Translations under genes and position numbers: made by a program
In this document: positions 8,762 to 17,360 of the stretch, one piece after another
Numbering within the stretch: position 1 is the stretch's first letter
How the letters are laid out: the number at the start of each line of letters is the position of its first letter
DNA from: an uncultured Burkholderiales bacterium
GTDB taxonomy: Bacteria; Pseudomonadota; Gammaproteobacteria; Burkholderiales; Burkholderiaceae_C
Assembly: GCA_903932865.1 (NCBI GenBank)
Contig: CAIZHQ010000014.1
Coordinates: forward strand, 228,482-292,481
Length of the DNA: 64,000 bases
Direction: 5' to 3'
The notes under the pieces: generated by a model
Seen by the model: the letters and a program-made list of their open reading frames with translations, nothing else
Databases searched by the model: none
What the model was told of the DNA's origin: nothing

Positions 8762-9553
8762 TCAATCTTTCACGGGTGGTTTGCCGGGGCGTCCCGGGAT
8801 CATGGTCATCATGTGGTCGGCCACGCCACCGTCGACCACGAGGTTTTGACCATTGATGTAACTTGCATGGGCGCTGATCAGGTAATGCACGGCTTGTCCA
8901 ATGTCATCGGGTCGGCCGATGCGCCCCATCGGAACCAGGGCTTCGCGCCGCGCTTTGGTGTCGGTGTTTTGGTAGACCGCCTCGGTCAGCGGGGTTCGGA
9001 CCATGCCCGGGCATACGGTATTGGTTCGAATGCCTTCTGGCCCCCACTCTTGCGCCAATTGACGACAAAGCATGATCAGTGCTGCTTTGGCCGGCGAGTA
9101 AGCGCCATAGCCCGGATGCGGATGCAAGCCCGACATGGAAGCAATGGCGGTGATGCTGCCGCTTGTGCGCTTGAGCGATGGGTATGCCGCTTGTGCCATC
9201 AGGAACACCGAGCGTGTGTTGAGGTTGAAGGTCAAGTCCCATTGCTCGACCGACAATTCGGCCAATTTGCCAGGCCCTGATGCGCCCGCCACGCAGACCA
9301 AGGCGTCCAGATCGCCATGGACCATCAGGGCCTCTTGCACCATTCGCATTGCATCTTCGGGGCGGGTCACATCGCCCACCACACCATGTGCCTGTACGCC
9401 CATGTCACGCAGGGCCTGAAGCAAGGCCGACAGACGTTCGCCGTTTTGTGTGCTGGCCACAGTCAGCTTCAGTTCTTGTGTCGTCTGCGAGGCCAGCACC
9501 TCGCAGATGCCTCGGCCAATTCCCCCAGTCGCGCCAGTGACTAAAGTATGCAT
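8762..9553 (-). CDS. Short-chain dehydrogenase/reductase (SDR)
   Basis: The ATG at 9551-9553 is chosen because the protein then begins directly with the nucleotide-binding strand (MHTLVTGATGGIGRGI) and a GAGA purine stretch precedes it. It has 263 residues. Motifs are TGATGGIG, a CVAGASGPG variant of NNAG, the Tyr/Lys pair in GAYSPAKAAL and the VVDGGVADHMM tail. The start lies inside the 3' end of the small membrane-peptide gene at 9541-9648, so the two are probably translationally coupled. Confidence 0.85.
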   Translation of the reverse strand: MHTLVTGATGGIGRGICEVLASQTTQELKLTVASTQNGERLSALLQALRDMGVQAHGVVGDVTRPEDAMRMVQEALMVHGDLDALVCVAGASGPGKLAELSVEQWDLTFNLNTRSVFLMAQAAYPSLKRTSGSITAIASMSGLHPHPGYGAYSPAKAALIMLCRQLAQEWGPEGIRTNTVCPGMVRTPLTEAVYQNTDTKARREALVPMGRIGRPDDIGQAVHYLISAHASYINGQNLVVDGGVADHMMTMIPGRPGKPPVKD

Positions 9554-9648
9554 TTTTTCTCTCGGGTAAAAAAGCCGACCAGGCCCGAGCACAACACGAT
9601 GAGCAATGCGCCGTCAACCAGGTCATTGAAAAAATTGATCGTCACCAT
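9541..9648 (-). CDS. Small hydrophobic peptide gene (35 codons), unrecognised
   Basis: The ATG at 9646-9648 is preceded by a strong AAGGAGA about nine bases away, the best Shine-Dalgarno of this operon. The 35-residue product begins MVTINFFNDLVDG, has one hydrophobic segment (ALLIVLCSGLVGFF, about residues 14-27) and a basic C-terminal end (TREKKCIL). Topology would be N-out or N-in with one membrane pass. The stop overlaps the start of the next SDR by 13 bases. I recognise no family. It could be a genuine small membrane protein or a leader peptide that couples translation. Confidence 0.5.
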   Translation of the reverse strand: MVTINFFNDLVDGALLIVLCSGLVGFFTREKKCIL

Positions 9649-9665
9649 CTGTGTTGTCTCCTTTT

Positions 9666-10464
9666 TTAATCTTCTTCAAACGGGCCCAGCGCCGCCTCGG
9701 GCGCCCCCAGTGCTGTCCAGCCACCGTCCACCGGCAACACTGCGCCCGTGATGTAACTGGCAAGGGGTGAGGCCAAAAAGGCGATCACTTGGGCAATTTC
9801 TTCGGGGGCGGCCATGCGCCCCATGGGGGTTCGGCGTGCAATCGCCTGGGCATCGATGGCGCCGCGCTCGACCAGGTTGGCCACCAAGGCGGTCTTCACA
9901 TAACCGGGTGCCACGGCGTTCACGCGTATGCCACGGCGCGCCCATTCGCTGGCCAGAGCCCGGGTCATGCCGAGCACGCCAGCCTTGGCCGCGCAGTAAG
10001 CATTGCGACCGGGAATGCCGCCAAAGCTGGCGATGGAGCCGATGTTCACGATGGCGCCTCGGATGCCGCGTGCATCACGCGGCTGCTGGGTCATCTGCGC
10101 GATCACCTGTTGGGACATGAGAAACACACCCCGCAAATGCACCGACAACACCTTGTCAAAAGCGACGATGCCTTGCTGCAAGGTCGGGGCGGTCTGATCG
10201 GCGATCCCGGCGTTGTTGACCAGTCCATCGATGCGGCCATGGCGTGCCACCACATCGCTCACACGCGTTTGCACCGCTTCCGCATCGGTCACATCGCAGG
10301 ACCAGCCCGAGTGTTGGACACCCAGGGTCTGCGCACGTTCTAGCGCGCGCACCGTTCAAATCGAACAAGGCCACGGTCCATCCCGCATGGGCCAGCTGCT
10401 GTGCCGTGGCCCAGCCAATGCCATCGGCCGCGCCGGTGACGATGGCCACAGGTGCGCCGCTCAT
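9666..10464 (-). pseudogene. SDR gene interrupted by a frameshift
   Basis: The N-terminal part starts at 10464 with APVAIVTGAADGIGWATA and runs to FDLNGAR. The rest (ALERAQTLGVQHSGW onward, with VNNAG, Tyr/Lys in NAYCAAKAG and PVDGGWTALG) is in a different frame. The frames meet at the GCGCGCGC run at about 10343-10350; adding one GC unit or removing one base restores a full SDR of about 265 residues. A GTG at 10352 could start the C-terminal part, but that product would lack the cofactor motif. Either a real inactivating or slippage mutation or an assembly error. Confidence 0.75.
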
Positions 10465-10500
10465 GCTGCGCTCCTTACCGGCTTGATGAGCGTGTTCATT

Positions 10501-12201
10501 TCAGGCACCCACCTTGTCCGCGATGTGGTTGGCCGTCACAAAGGCGAACACCATGTTGGGGCCGTGTGTGATGCCTGCGGCCGGGTAGTTGCCGCCCATG
10601 ATGCTGGCACGGTCATTGCCGACAGCGTACAGACCAGGGATCACCGAGCCATCGCTTTTCTTGACTTCACCCACCACGCTGGTCTGGATGCCATCGAAGC
10701 TGCCGAGGTCGCCCATCAACAGTTTGACCGCATAGAACGGACCTCTTTCAACCGGTGCCACACAGGGGTTGGGTTGGTGGTTGGGGTCGGCCAGATAACG
10801 GTTGAAGGCGGTGGTGCCGCGGGCGTGTTGTTCGTCCACACCTTTGACGGCACCGGTGTTGTATTCGTGCACGGTGGCTTCCAGGCCGGCCGCATCGATG
10901 CCGGTGACCTGTGCCAGATCGGCCAATGTCTTGCCCTCAAAGAGGTAACCATTGCGGATGTATTTGCCAAAAGGCATGGGCGCGGGTTTGACAAAGCCCA
11001 GCCCGTATTTGCCCAAGGTGGTCTTGTCACAGACCAGCCACATCACGGTTTCCTTTTGACCCTTGCAGGCCTCGATCATGGCCACGCCCACATCGTGATA
11101 CGAGTTTGATTCATTCGTGAAGCGCTTGCCGTTGCGCAGAACGCCAATCACGCCGGGTTTGTAGCGGTCCAGCAAGTGGGGAAAGACACCAAATTCGCCA
11201 TTTCCAAATGGCACTTTGGACACCGGCATCCAGGCGGCTGCATCCTTCAAGCGCAAGTCCACATCGGCGCCGACGGTCTCGGCGATGCGCACGCCATCGC
11301 CTGTGTTGGTTTCGGGGGTAGGGGAGAGGTGTTCCCCGCCACTTTGCAGGTGTGGATAAGCCTTGGCGATGCGCTGCACGTCTTGCGGAAATCCACCGCA
11401 AGCGAGAACCACGCCATGGCGTGCGCGGATTTCGCGGTCACCACCTTCGCCGCCGACCAGCATGCCGACCACTTGGCCATTCTCGGTCAACACCCGCTTG
11501 GCCGGTGTCGAGGTCAGGATGGGAATACCCAAGTCCAGCGTCGATTGGGCCAGACGTGCGGCCAGCGCATTGCCACTGGTCACGTTGATGGCGCGTTGGT
11601 ACAGCGCCAGTTCCTTGATGTGGTTGACCAACCGTTTGGCCACGTACACAAAGGACGTCAGTGATTTGGTGAACTGGAAAAAATGCTTGAGGTCCGCATT
11701 GGAGGAGTTGAACATCATGCCGATGAAGGTGATGGTCTTGAGCGGTGGCTTTAAGCGCGGCATGTCTTTGCCCAGACCCCGGATGTCATAAGGCTTGGCC
11801 AGGATGGAGCGGCCAATGGCAGCGCCGCCAGGCACATCGGGGTGGTAGTCCGGGTAGAGCGTGGGGATGAACTGCATCGCGGTCTCGCGCTCGAGGAAGT
11901 CCACCATCTTGGGGCCTTGATCCAAAAAGGCCGCCACCGCCGCTTCGTCGTAATACGCGCCGGTCTCTTGCATCATGTAGGTGCGCACCGCGTCCAGCGT
12001 ATCTTGTGGGTTTTGCTTGCGGCCATGCGCGTTCAGGGGGATCCAGAGCACGCCACCCGACAGGGCGGTGGTGCCGCCGAATACGGGTTCTTTCTCGATG
12101 ACCAGCACATCCAGGCCGCGTTTTTTGGCCGTGATCGCGCAAGACAAACCTGCTGCTCCAGAGCCCACCACCAGCAAATCACATTCGAAATGGCTTGTCA
12201 T
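10501..12201 (-). CDS. FAD-dependent oxidoreductase, 3-ketosteroid dehydrogenase/fumarate reductase type
   Basis: A 566-residue flavoprotein with LLVVGSGAAGLSCAITA, then FGGTTALSGGVLWIP at the N-terminus. LYAVGNDRASIMGGNYPAAG is the C-terminal FAD contact. It resembles the enzyme at 1680-3401 in length and architecture but is clearly diverged, so the two may act on successive double bonds or on different substrates. Enzymes of this type desaturate oxo-cyclohexane rings next to the carbonyl. It lies 10 bases after the SDR at 12212, in the operon divergent from the AraC regulator. Confidence 0.85.
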   Translation of the reverse strand: MTSHFECDLLVVGSGAAGLSCAITAKKRGLDVLVIEKEPVFGGTTALSGGVLWIPLNAHGRKQNPQDTLDAVRTYMMQETGAYYDEAAVAAFLDQGPKMVDFLERETAMQFIPTLYPDYHPDVPGGAAIGRSILAKPYDIRGLGKDMPRLKPPLKTITFIGMMFNSSNADLKHFFQFTKSLTSFVYVAKRLVNHIKELALYQRAINVTSGNALAARLAQSTLDLGIPILTSTPAKRVLTENGQVVGMLVGGEGGDREIRARHGVVLACGGFPQDVQRIAKAYPHLQSGGEHLSPTPETNTGDGVRIAETVGADVDLRLKDAAAWMPVSKVPFGNGEFGVFPHLLDRYKPGVIGVLRNGKRFTNESNSYHDVGVAMIEACKGQKETVMWLVCDKTTLGKYGLGFVKPAPMPFGKYIRNGYLFEGKTLADLAQVTGIDAAGLEATVHEYNTGAVKGVDEQHARGTTAFNRYLADPNHQPNPCVAPVERGPFYAVKLLMGDLGSFDGIQTSVVGEVKKSDGSVIPGLYAVGNDRASIMGGNYPAAGITHGPNMVFAFVTANHIADKVGA

Positions 12202-12211
12202 CCTTATCTCC

Positions 12212-13030
12212 TCAAGCGGTTTGGTTGTAGCCAGGACGCGGCACCATGTCCATCAACATGCAGGACATGCCGCCATCGACAACGAGCTCGGCACCGTTGA
12301 CGTAGCCCGAGCGTGGACTGGCTAGAAAAATCGCCACATCGGCGATGTCTTGCGGCTCGCCGATGCGGCGGCTGGCCGTGACGGCTGAACGCTTGGCTTC
12401 AAAGCCAGGCTCTTCGTAAAACTTGGCCGACAACGCGGTGCGGATCATGCCGGGGCAAATCGCGTTGCTGCGCACGCCTTGCGGACCCCATTCGACGGCC
12501 ATCTGACGCGACATCTGCAGCACGCCGGCTTTGCTGGCGCTGTAGGCACCGCTGTTGCTTTGTGGAAACAGTCCTGAGATGGACGCCACGTTGACGATGC
12601 CGCCTTCACCGGCGTCGCGCATGGCCGCACCGAATGCGCGGGAGCACAGCATATAACCGGTCAGGTTGACCGCCAGCACGGCGTTCCAATCGTCCAGGCT
12701 CACATCGGCCAAACCGCCAGAACGCAGCTGTCCCGCGTTGTTGATCAGCGCATAGGCGGTGCCCCATGTGGACTGGACTTTTTCTGCGGCGGTCTGCACG
12801 CTGGCCTCATCGCTGATGTCACAAGTCACTGCCAAGGTCTTCGCGCCCTTCGCTTGCAGCTGATCTTGCATGCGTCTCAAACCCTGTGCATCGCGATCAA
12901 GCAGCACCACGCGCGCCCCCACTTGCGTTAAACGTTCAGCGACCGACGCGCCGATGCCGCTGGCGGCGCCGGTGACCACACACATGCGGTCGTCCAACTC
13001 AAGCCAGCTTATGTCTCCATTCATGTTCAT
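12212..13030 (-). CDS. Short-chain dehydrogenase/reductase (SDR), first gene of the operon
   Basis: The protein has 272 residues. The motifs are TGAASGIG, INNAG, Tyr/Lys in GAYSASKAGVLQ, and VVDGGMSCMLMDM near the end. This is a classical NAD(P)-dependent alcohol dehydrogenase of the SDR family. It is the first gene of the minus-strand operon that runs through the FAD enzyme and three further SDR genes. It is divergent from the AraC-type regulator at 13137, with a palindrome in the 106-bp gap. The substrate is not evident. Confidence 0.85.
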   Translation of the reverse strand: MNMNGDISWLELDDRMCVVTGAASGIGASVAERLTQVGARVVLLDRDAQGLRRMQDQLQAKGAKTLAVTCDISDEASVQTAAEKVQSTWGTAYALINNAGQLRSGGLADVSLDDWNAVLAVNLTGYMLCSRAFGAAMRDAGEGGIVNVASISGLFPQSNSGAYSASKAGVLQMSRQMAVEWGPQGVRSNAICPGMIRTALSAKFYEEPGFEAKRSAVTASRRIGEPQDIADVAIFLASPRSGYVNGAELVVDGGMSCMLMDMVPRPGYNQTA

Positions 13031-13110
13031 GTCCTTTGTTTCTGTTTTCTACCAAGCATTGTTGGAATGAGCGTCGAGAAAATTTTTGACGATTCGATCG
13101 AGTAGCAGGA

Positions 13111-13126
13111 CAATTCGTGCGAATTG
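13111..13126. promoter_or_regulatory. CAATTCG-TG-CGAATTG palindrome in divergent promoter
   Basis: Seven-base inverted arms flank a TG centre, 11 bp before the start of the AraC-type regulator and in front of the divergent SDR operon. The position would allow autorepression of the regulator. No protein can be assigned from the sequence alone. Confidence 0.4.
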
Positions 13127-13136
13127 GAGCGTAGAA

Positions 13137-14063
13137 ATGACGGTTTCTAGGGTTATCCCGAATTACGATTTGTATGGCGATTCGAGCCGGCATGAAGAAT
13201 CGGCGGCATTCAATTTCGAATGGATTCCGCAGCGATCGACCTTGTACAACTGGCTGATCCATCCCCATCGACACGATTCGTTCATCCAGGTGCTTTACCT
13301 CACAGAGGGGCATGTGGATGTGCAGATTGAGCATGTTCAGCAAACACTGCATTCGCCCTGCGTGATGTTGATCCCGGCAGGTCATGTGCACGGGTTCCGG
13401 TTTTCCCAAGACACCAATGGCCCGGTGGTCACGGCCATGCAAAAGGCGCTGGAATCGGCGGCGGCGTTGATGATGCCGCCTTTGCTGGACACCATACGCA
13501 CCCCGCGTTTGCTCTCCTTGCAGTCGGAGATGCGTTACATCGACCAGCTCATGCCCTTGTTTTTGGCGCTGGAGCAAGAGTCGCACACACCGGCTGAAGG
13601 TCAGGTGGCCGCGGGGACGTCTTTGTTGTTGGCCCTGATGGTGCAAGTGCACCGCATTTGCAAATTGTCCGATCAGACGCTCACCCAAACCCATTACAGC
13701 ATCTCGCGCAAGGCGCGGCAAATCGAAAAATTCCGCAGCTTGATCGATAAAAATTTCCGCACTGAGCATTCCTTGCAAACCTACGCCAACCAGGTCGGCG
13801 TGACGGTGGGGCAACTTTCGCGCCTGTGTCGTGAGGTCTTGGGCAAATCGAGCCTGCAGGTCATGAATGACCGATTGATTCAGGAAGCGCAACGCGAACT
13901 GGTCTACACCGCTTTGCCCATCAAACAACTGGCCTCCGAACTCGGCTTTGAGGACGACGCTTACTTCAGCCGTTTCTTTCGCAAGCACATCGGCATGACC
14001 CCCAAGGCTTACCGTGCCAAGTCTTTGGCACAAATGGGCATTGATGTTCAGACACATTTCTGA
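13137..14063 (+). CDS. AraC-family transcriptional regulator, PobR-like
   Basis: The start at 13137 has GGAG seven bases upstream and gives 308 residues. An N-terminal cupin-like domain (HPHRHDSFIQVLYLTEGHVDV, about residues 42-100) is of the type found in AraC-family PobR and related aromatic-acid regulators. The C-terminus has two helix-turn-helix motifs, the second with DDAYFSRFFRKHIGMTPKAYR. It is divergent from the SDR/FAD operon and probably controls it in response to the substrate or an intermediate. Confidence 0.87.
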   Translation: MTVSRVIPNYDLYGDSSRHEESAAFNFEWIPQRSTLYNWLIHPHRHDSFIQVLYLTEGHVDVQIEHVQQTLHSPCVMLIPAGHVHGFRFSQDTNGPVVTAMQKALESAAALMMPPLLDTIRTPRLLSLQSEMRYIDQLMPLFLALEQESHTPAEGQVAAGTSLLLALMVQVHRICKLSDQTLTQTHYSISRKARQIEKFRSLIDKNFRTEHSLQTYANQVGVTVGQLSRLCREVLGKSSLQVMNDRLIQEAQRELVYTALPIKQLASELGFEDDAYFSRFFRKHIGMTPKAYRAKSLAQMGIDVQTHF

Positions 14064-14084
14064 GCCTCCTCCCCTGATTGGACC

Positions 14085-14609
14085 GTGAGTTTGAAGTTGC
14101 TGCACATGCGGCGTGCTGATTTGAACGTTTCGAATGGAACTGGCCAACCGTATTTTTTCAAGTTGTATCAATGCGCCAATATGTTGCACAAAACAGGCAG
14201 CAGGGCGGTGCAGGATGAGGGACTGACCACGCAGCAGTGGGCGATGCTGGGGGCCTTGTCGCGACCCGAGGCCTCACAAGGCATGGGGGTGGGCGAACTG
14301 GCTCGCTACCTCATGGTCAGCCGACAAAACCTCTCAGGCCTGATCACATGGATGACGCGTGACGGGCACATTCAGATGAGCACTGATGGGCGCGATCGAC
14401 GTTCGCGCTTGGTGGTGATGACCGATACAGGTCGCCATGTCTGGATGGATCTGGCTCAGCCCAAAATCAAGGCTCATGACGAGCAGGCGCTGCAGGACTT
14501 GTCGATTGGCGACATGGCGCACACCTTGCACTACTTTATGAAATTGCTGGCCAACATGGAAAAAATTGACAAAGCGTTGCCAGAAGATGAGGTCAATACA
14601 GAGGCCTAA
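14085..14609 (+). CDS. MarR-family transcriptional regulator
   Basis: This is a 174-residue winged-helix protein. The GTG at 14085 or the ATG at 14106 could be the start; neither has a convincing Shine-Dalgarno. The recognition helix is in MVSRQNLSGLITWM and the wing in GRDRRSRLVVMTDTGR, the standard MarR D-x-R-D-x-R pattern. MarR proteins usually repress catabolic genes and are released by phenolic or aromatic ligands. It is 21 bases after the AraC gene and may be cotranscribed with it. Confidence 0.87.
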   Translation: MSLKLLHMRRADLNVSNGTGQPYFFKLYQCANMLHKTGSRAVQDEGLTTQQWAMLGALSRPEASQGMGVGELARYLMVSRQNLSGLITWMTRDGHIQMSTDGRDRRSRLVVMTDTGRHVWMDLAQPKIKAHDEQALQDLSIGDMAHTLHYFMKLLANMEKIDKALPEDEVNTEA

Positions 14610-14653
14610 GCCTGTGGGGTGCAGCGGCCTGCTGGCGGTCTATACTTCGAATA

Positions 14654-15337
14654 ATGAACCATACGGTACATTCTGAAGACGCGCTGCAAGTGACACCCAG
14701 CGGCACCAGCCGCACCAACGACCCCGCCCGCACCATGGCTGAGATTCTGACCGTGGCGACGCACGAGTTCGCCGACAAGGGCCTGACGGGCGCGCGCATC
14801 GACGCCATTGCCGCGGCCACGCGCACCAGCAAGCGGATGATCTATTACTACTTCGGCAGCAAGGACGGGCTGTACCTGGCGGTGCTGGAGGAGGCTTACC
14901 GGCGCATGCGGGCCATTGAATCCGATCTGCAGTTGGACGACTTGGCGCCTTTGGACGCTCTGCAAAAGCTGGTGGAGTTCACTTACGACCACCACCGCAA
15001 CAACGAAGACTTTATCCGTCTGGTGATGAACGAGAACATCCAGCGCGGTGACTATCTGAGGCAAAGCCAGAGCATTCAGGCCCTGAACACCAACGCCATT
15101 GCCTCGGTCAAAGCGGTGTACGACCGGGGAGTAGCGCAAGGCGTGTTCCGCTCTGGGCTGGACCCGGTGGACATTCACTCGGCGATTTCGGCGTTCACGT
15201 TTTTCAACGTCTCCAACCGCCACACTTTTGGCCTGATTTTTCAGGACCGCGCCAGCCAGGACAAAGCCAACACCCTCAAAAGGGTGCATGTGGTCGAGTT
15301 GATCCTGCGCTTTGTCAGCCATTCGATTTCGGCATAG
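14654..15337 (+). CDS. TetR-family transcriptional regulator
   Basis: The protein has 227 residues with an N-terminal DNA-binding domain: TVATHEFADKGLTGARIDAIAAATRTS, with KRMIYYYFGSKDGLYLAVLEEAY as the conserved helix 3-4 region. The remainder is an all-helical ligand domain. The ATG is preceded by TATACT only about seven bases away and by no Shine-Dalgarno, so translation from a leaderless message is possible. It lies directly upstream of the TRAP transporter operon and probably controls it. Confidence 0.87.
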   Translation: MNHTVHSEDALQVTPSGTSRTNDPARTMAEILTVATHEFADKGLTGARIDAIAAATRTSKRMIYYYFGSKDGLYLAVLEEAYRRMRAIESDLQLDDLAPLDALQKLVEFTYDHHRNNEDFIRLVMNENIQRGDYLRQSQSIQALNTNAIASVKAVYDRGVAQGVFRSGLDPVDIHSAISAFTFFNVSNRHTFGLIFQDRASQDKANTLKRVHVVELILRFVSHSISA

Positions 15338-15399
15338 CAGTTAAATCCCAATGCCACCAAGAAATAAGGGTAAACACTTATCCCATAAAAACTAACCAG

Positions 15400-15418
15400 T
15401 TCGTACATTATCGAATGT
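15400..15418. promoter_or_regulatory. Inverted-repeat site before the TRAP operon, possible TetR operator
   Basis: Two overlapping palindromes occur here. ACATT-ATCG-AATGT covers 15405-15418, and TTCG/CGAA arms begin at 15400 and end at 15415. A related TTCGAATAATG sequence lies at the start of the tetR gene itself (14647). This is consistent with one regulator acting at both promoters, but the match is short. Confidence 0.35.
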
Positions 15419-15434
15419 CCTTTTCCGGAGTTGC

Positions 15435-15974
15435 GTGGTGGTTCAAAAATTCATTGACGGGTTTTGCAAAGTCCTGAACGTCGTCATTGCCCTGTGCTTG
15501 GCCGTGATGGTGGTGCTGGTGTTTGGCAATGTGGTCATGCGCTATGGCTTCAACTCGGGCATCACCTTGTCAGAAGAGTTGTCACGCTGGTTGTTCGTCT
15601 GGATGACGTTCATGGGTGCCGTCATCGCCTTGAAGGAGCATGGTCATCTCGGCACCGACATGTTGGTGGGCAAATTGGGTCCTGCAGGCAAGAGGTTTTG
15701 CCTCGCATTGTCTTATCTGGCCATGCTGTACATCTGCGGGTTGTTGTTCAAAGGGGCTTACCAGCAGACCGTGATCAACCTGGGCAGCACCAGCGCGGTG
15801 ATGGAAGTGTCCATGGCCTGGGTGTATGCCCCCGGGGTGGTTTTCGCGGTGTTGGGTGGCCTGATCTTGCTGACCGAGTTGTTTCGTTTGTTCACCGGCC
15901 AAGTGCGCGATGAAGACCTGGTCATGGTTCAGGAATCCGAAGAGTCTCCCCATGGCGGCAGTGGCAAAGCCTGA
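15435..15974 (+). CDS. dctQ: TRAP transporter small permease DctQ
   Basis: The product has 179 residues and begins with GTG (15435, or the next GTG at 15438), with CCGGAG just upstream. It has four hydrophobic helices (about residues 12-34, 46-66, 88-108 and 128-150). The DctQ hallmark SEELSRWLFVWMTFMGA is present. The small subunit pairs with DctM to form the sodium-driven permease of a TRAP system. It is followed after 17 bases by dctM. Confidence 0.9.
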   Translation: MVVQKFIDGFCKVLNVVIALCLAVMVVLVFGNVVMRYGFNSGITLSEELSRWLFVWMTFMGAVIALKEHGHLGTDMLVGKLGPAGKRFCLALSYLAMLYICGLLFKGAYQQTVINLGSTSAVMEVSMAWVYAPGVVFAVLGGLILLTELFRLFTGQVRDEDLVMVQESEESPHGGSGKA

Positions 15975-15991
15975 GGGCACAAGGGACTGAC

Positions 15992-17269
15992 ATGACGATC
16001 GCTATTTTTATTTCCTCTCTCCTCGGGGCCATGGCCATTGGCATCCCGATTGCGTTTTCGCTGTTGATTTGCGGCGTGGCCTTGATGTGGCACCTGAACA
16101 TGTTCGATGCCCAGATCCTCGCGCAAAACCTGCTCGAAGGCGCCAACAGTTTCCCATTGCTGGCCGTGCCGTTTTTCATGCTGGCCGGCGAGATCATGAA
16201 TGCGGGCGGTTTGTCGCGCCGCATCGTGAACTTTGCGATGGCCTGCGTGGGCCACATCAAAGGCGGCCTGGGTTATGTGACCATCATGGCCGCCGTGATC
16301 ATGGCGGCGCTGTCGGGCTCGGCGGTGGCCGATGCGGCGGCACTCTCAGCCTTGCTCTTGCCCATGATGGTGGCGGCAGGCCATGACCGGGCCCGCTCGG
16401 CGGGTTTGATTGCCTCAGCCGGCATCATCGCCCCGGTGATTCCGCCCAGCATTGGCTTTGTGATCTTTGGCGTGGCGGGCAACGTGTCCATCTCCAAACT
16501 CTTCATGGCCGGCATCGTGCCGGGCATCATGCTGGGCGCTTCGCTCTGGGTGACTTGGTGGTGGTTGGCGCGGCGTGAAATGGTGCAGGTGCCGCCGCGC
16601 AAATCGATGAGCGAAATCATGGTGGCCATGCGCGAGGCCACCTGGGCTCTGGTGATGCCGCTCATTGTGGTCTTTGGCCTGAAGTTCGGGGTGTTCACAC
16701 CTACCGAAGCAGCGGTGGTCGCAGCGGTGTATGCCTTGATCATCTCGACCTTCGTTTACCGCGAATTGGGTCTGAAAGATCTGTACCCCTTGTTTGTGAG
16801 TTCGGCCAAAACCAGCGCGATCGTGATGTTTTTGGTGGCCGCGGCCATGGTGTCGGCTTGGTTGATCACGGTGGCCAATTTGCCCGCTCAGTTGATCGAG
16901 TTTCTGCAGCCGTTGCTGGACAGCCCCCGTTTGCTCATGTTCACCATCATGGTGATCATCATTGTGGTGGGCACCGCGCTCGACATGACGCCCACCATTT
17001 TGCTTTTGACCCCGGTACTCATGCCGGTGGTCAAGGCGGCAGGCATCGATCCGGTTTATTTCGGCGTGTTGTTCATCATCAACTGCGCCATTGGCCTGAT
17101 CACACCGCCCGTGGGCACGGTGCTCAACGCGGTAGCGGGTGTCGGAAAAATCAGCATGGACGAGGTGACCCGGGGTGTGATGCCTTTCATGATCGCCCAG
17201 TTCACCATCATGTTTGCGATGGTGGCTTTTCCAGGATTGGTCATGGTGCCGGCCCGCTGGTTCTATTGA
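15992..17269 (+). CDS. dctM: TRAP transporter large permease DctM
   Basis: The 425-residue, highly hydrophobic protein has about 11-12 membrane segments. It shows the DctM pattern ANSFPLLAVPFFMLAGEIMNAGG, then SGSAVADAAALSALLLP, and IIAPVIPPSIGFVIFGV. The C-terminal repeat ends with ALDMTPTILLLTPVLMPV and GLITPPVGTVLNAVAG. It carries out sodium-coupled transport of the solute delivered by DctP. AAGGGA precedes the start by six bases. Confidence 0.93.
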   Translation: MTIAIFISSLLGAMAIGIPIAFSLLICGVALMWHLNMFDAQILAQNLLEGANSFPLLAVPFFMLAGEIMNAGGLSRRIVNFAMACVGHIKGGLGYVTIMAAVIMAALSGSAVADAAALSALLLPMMVAAGHDRARSAGLIASAGIIAPVIPPSIGFVIFGVAGNVSISKLFMAGIVPGIMLGASLWVTWWWLARREMVQVPPRKSMSEIMVAMREATWALVMPLIVVFGLKFGVFTPTEAAVVAAVYALIISTFVYRELGLKDLYPLFVSSAKTSAIVMFLVAAAMVSAWLITVANLPAQLIEFLQPLLDSPRLLMFTIMVIIIVVGTALDMTPTILLLTPVLMPVVKAAGIDPVYFGVLFIINCAIGLITPPVGTVLNAVAGVGKISMDEVTRGVMPFMIAQFTIMFAMVAFPGLVMVPARWFY

Positions 17270-17360
17270 ATTTCCGGTTTGTCGTCTGACCGGGTACGCC
17301 AGACGACAAGCCAATTGATCACAAGCGTACGTCCGATTCACTTTATTTTGGAGACAGCTC

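Noticed and set aside
12999..14189. A 396-codon minus-strand frame opposite the AraC-type regulator
   Set aside because: The plus strand encodes an unmistakable AraC protein; the opposite frame has no motif.
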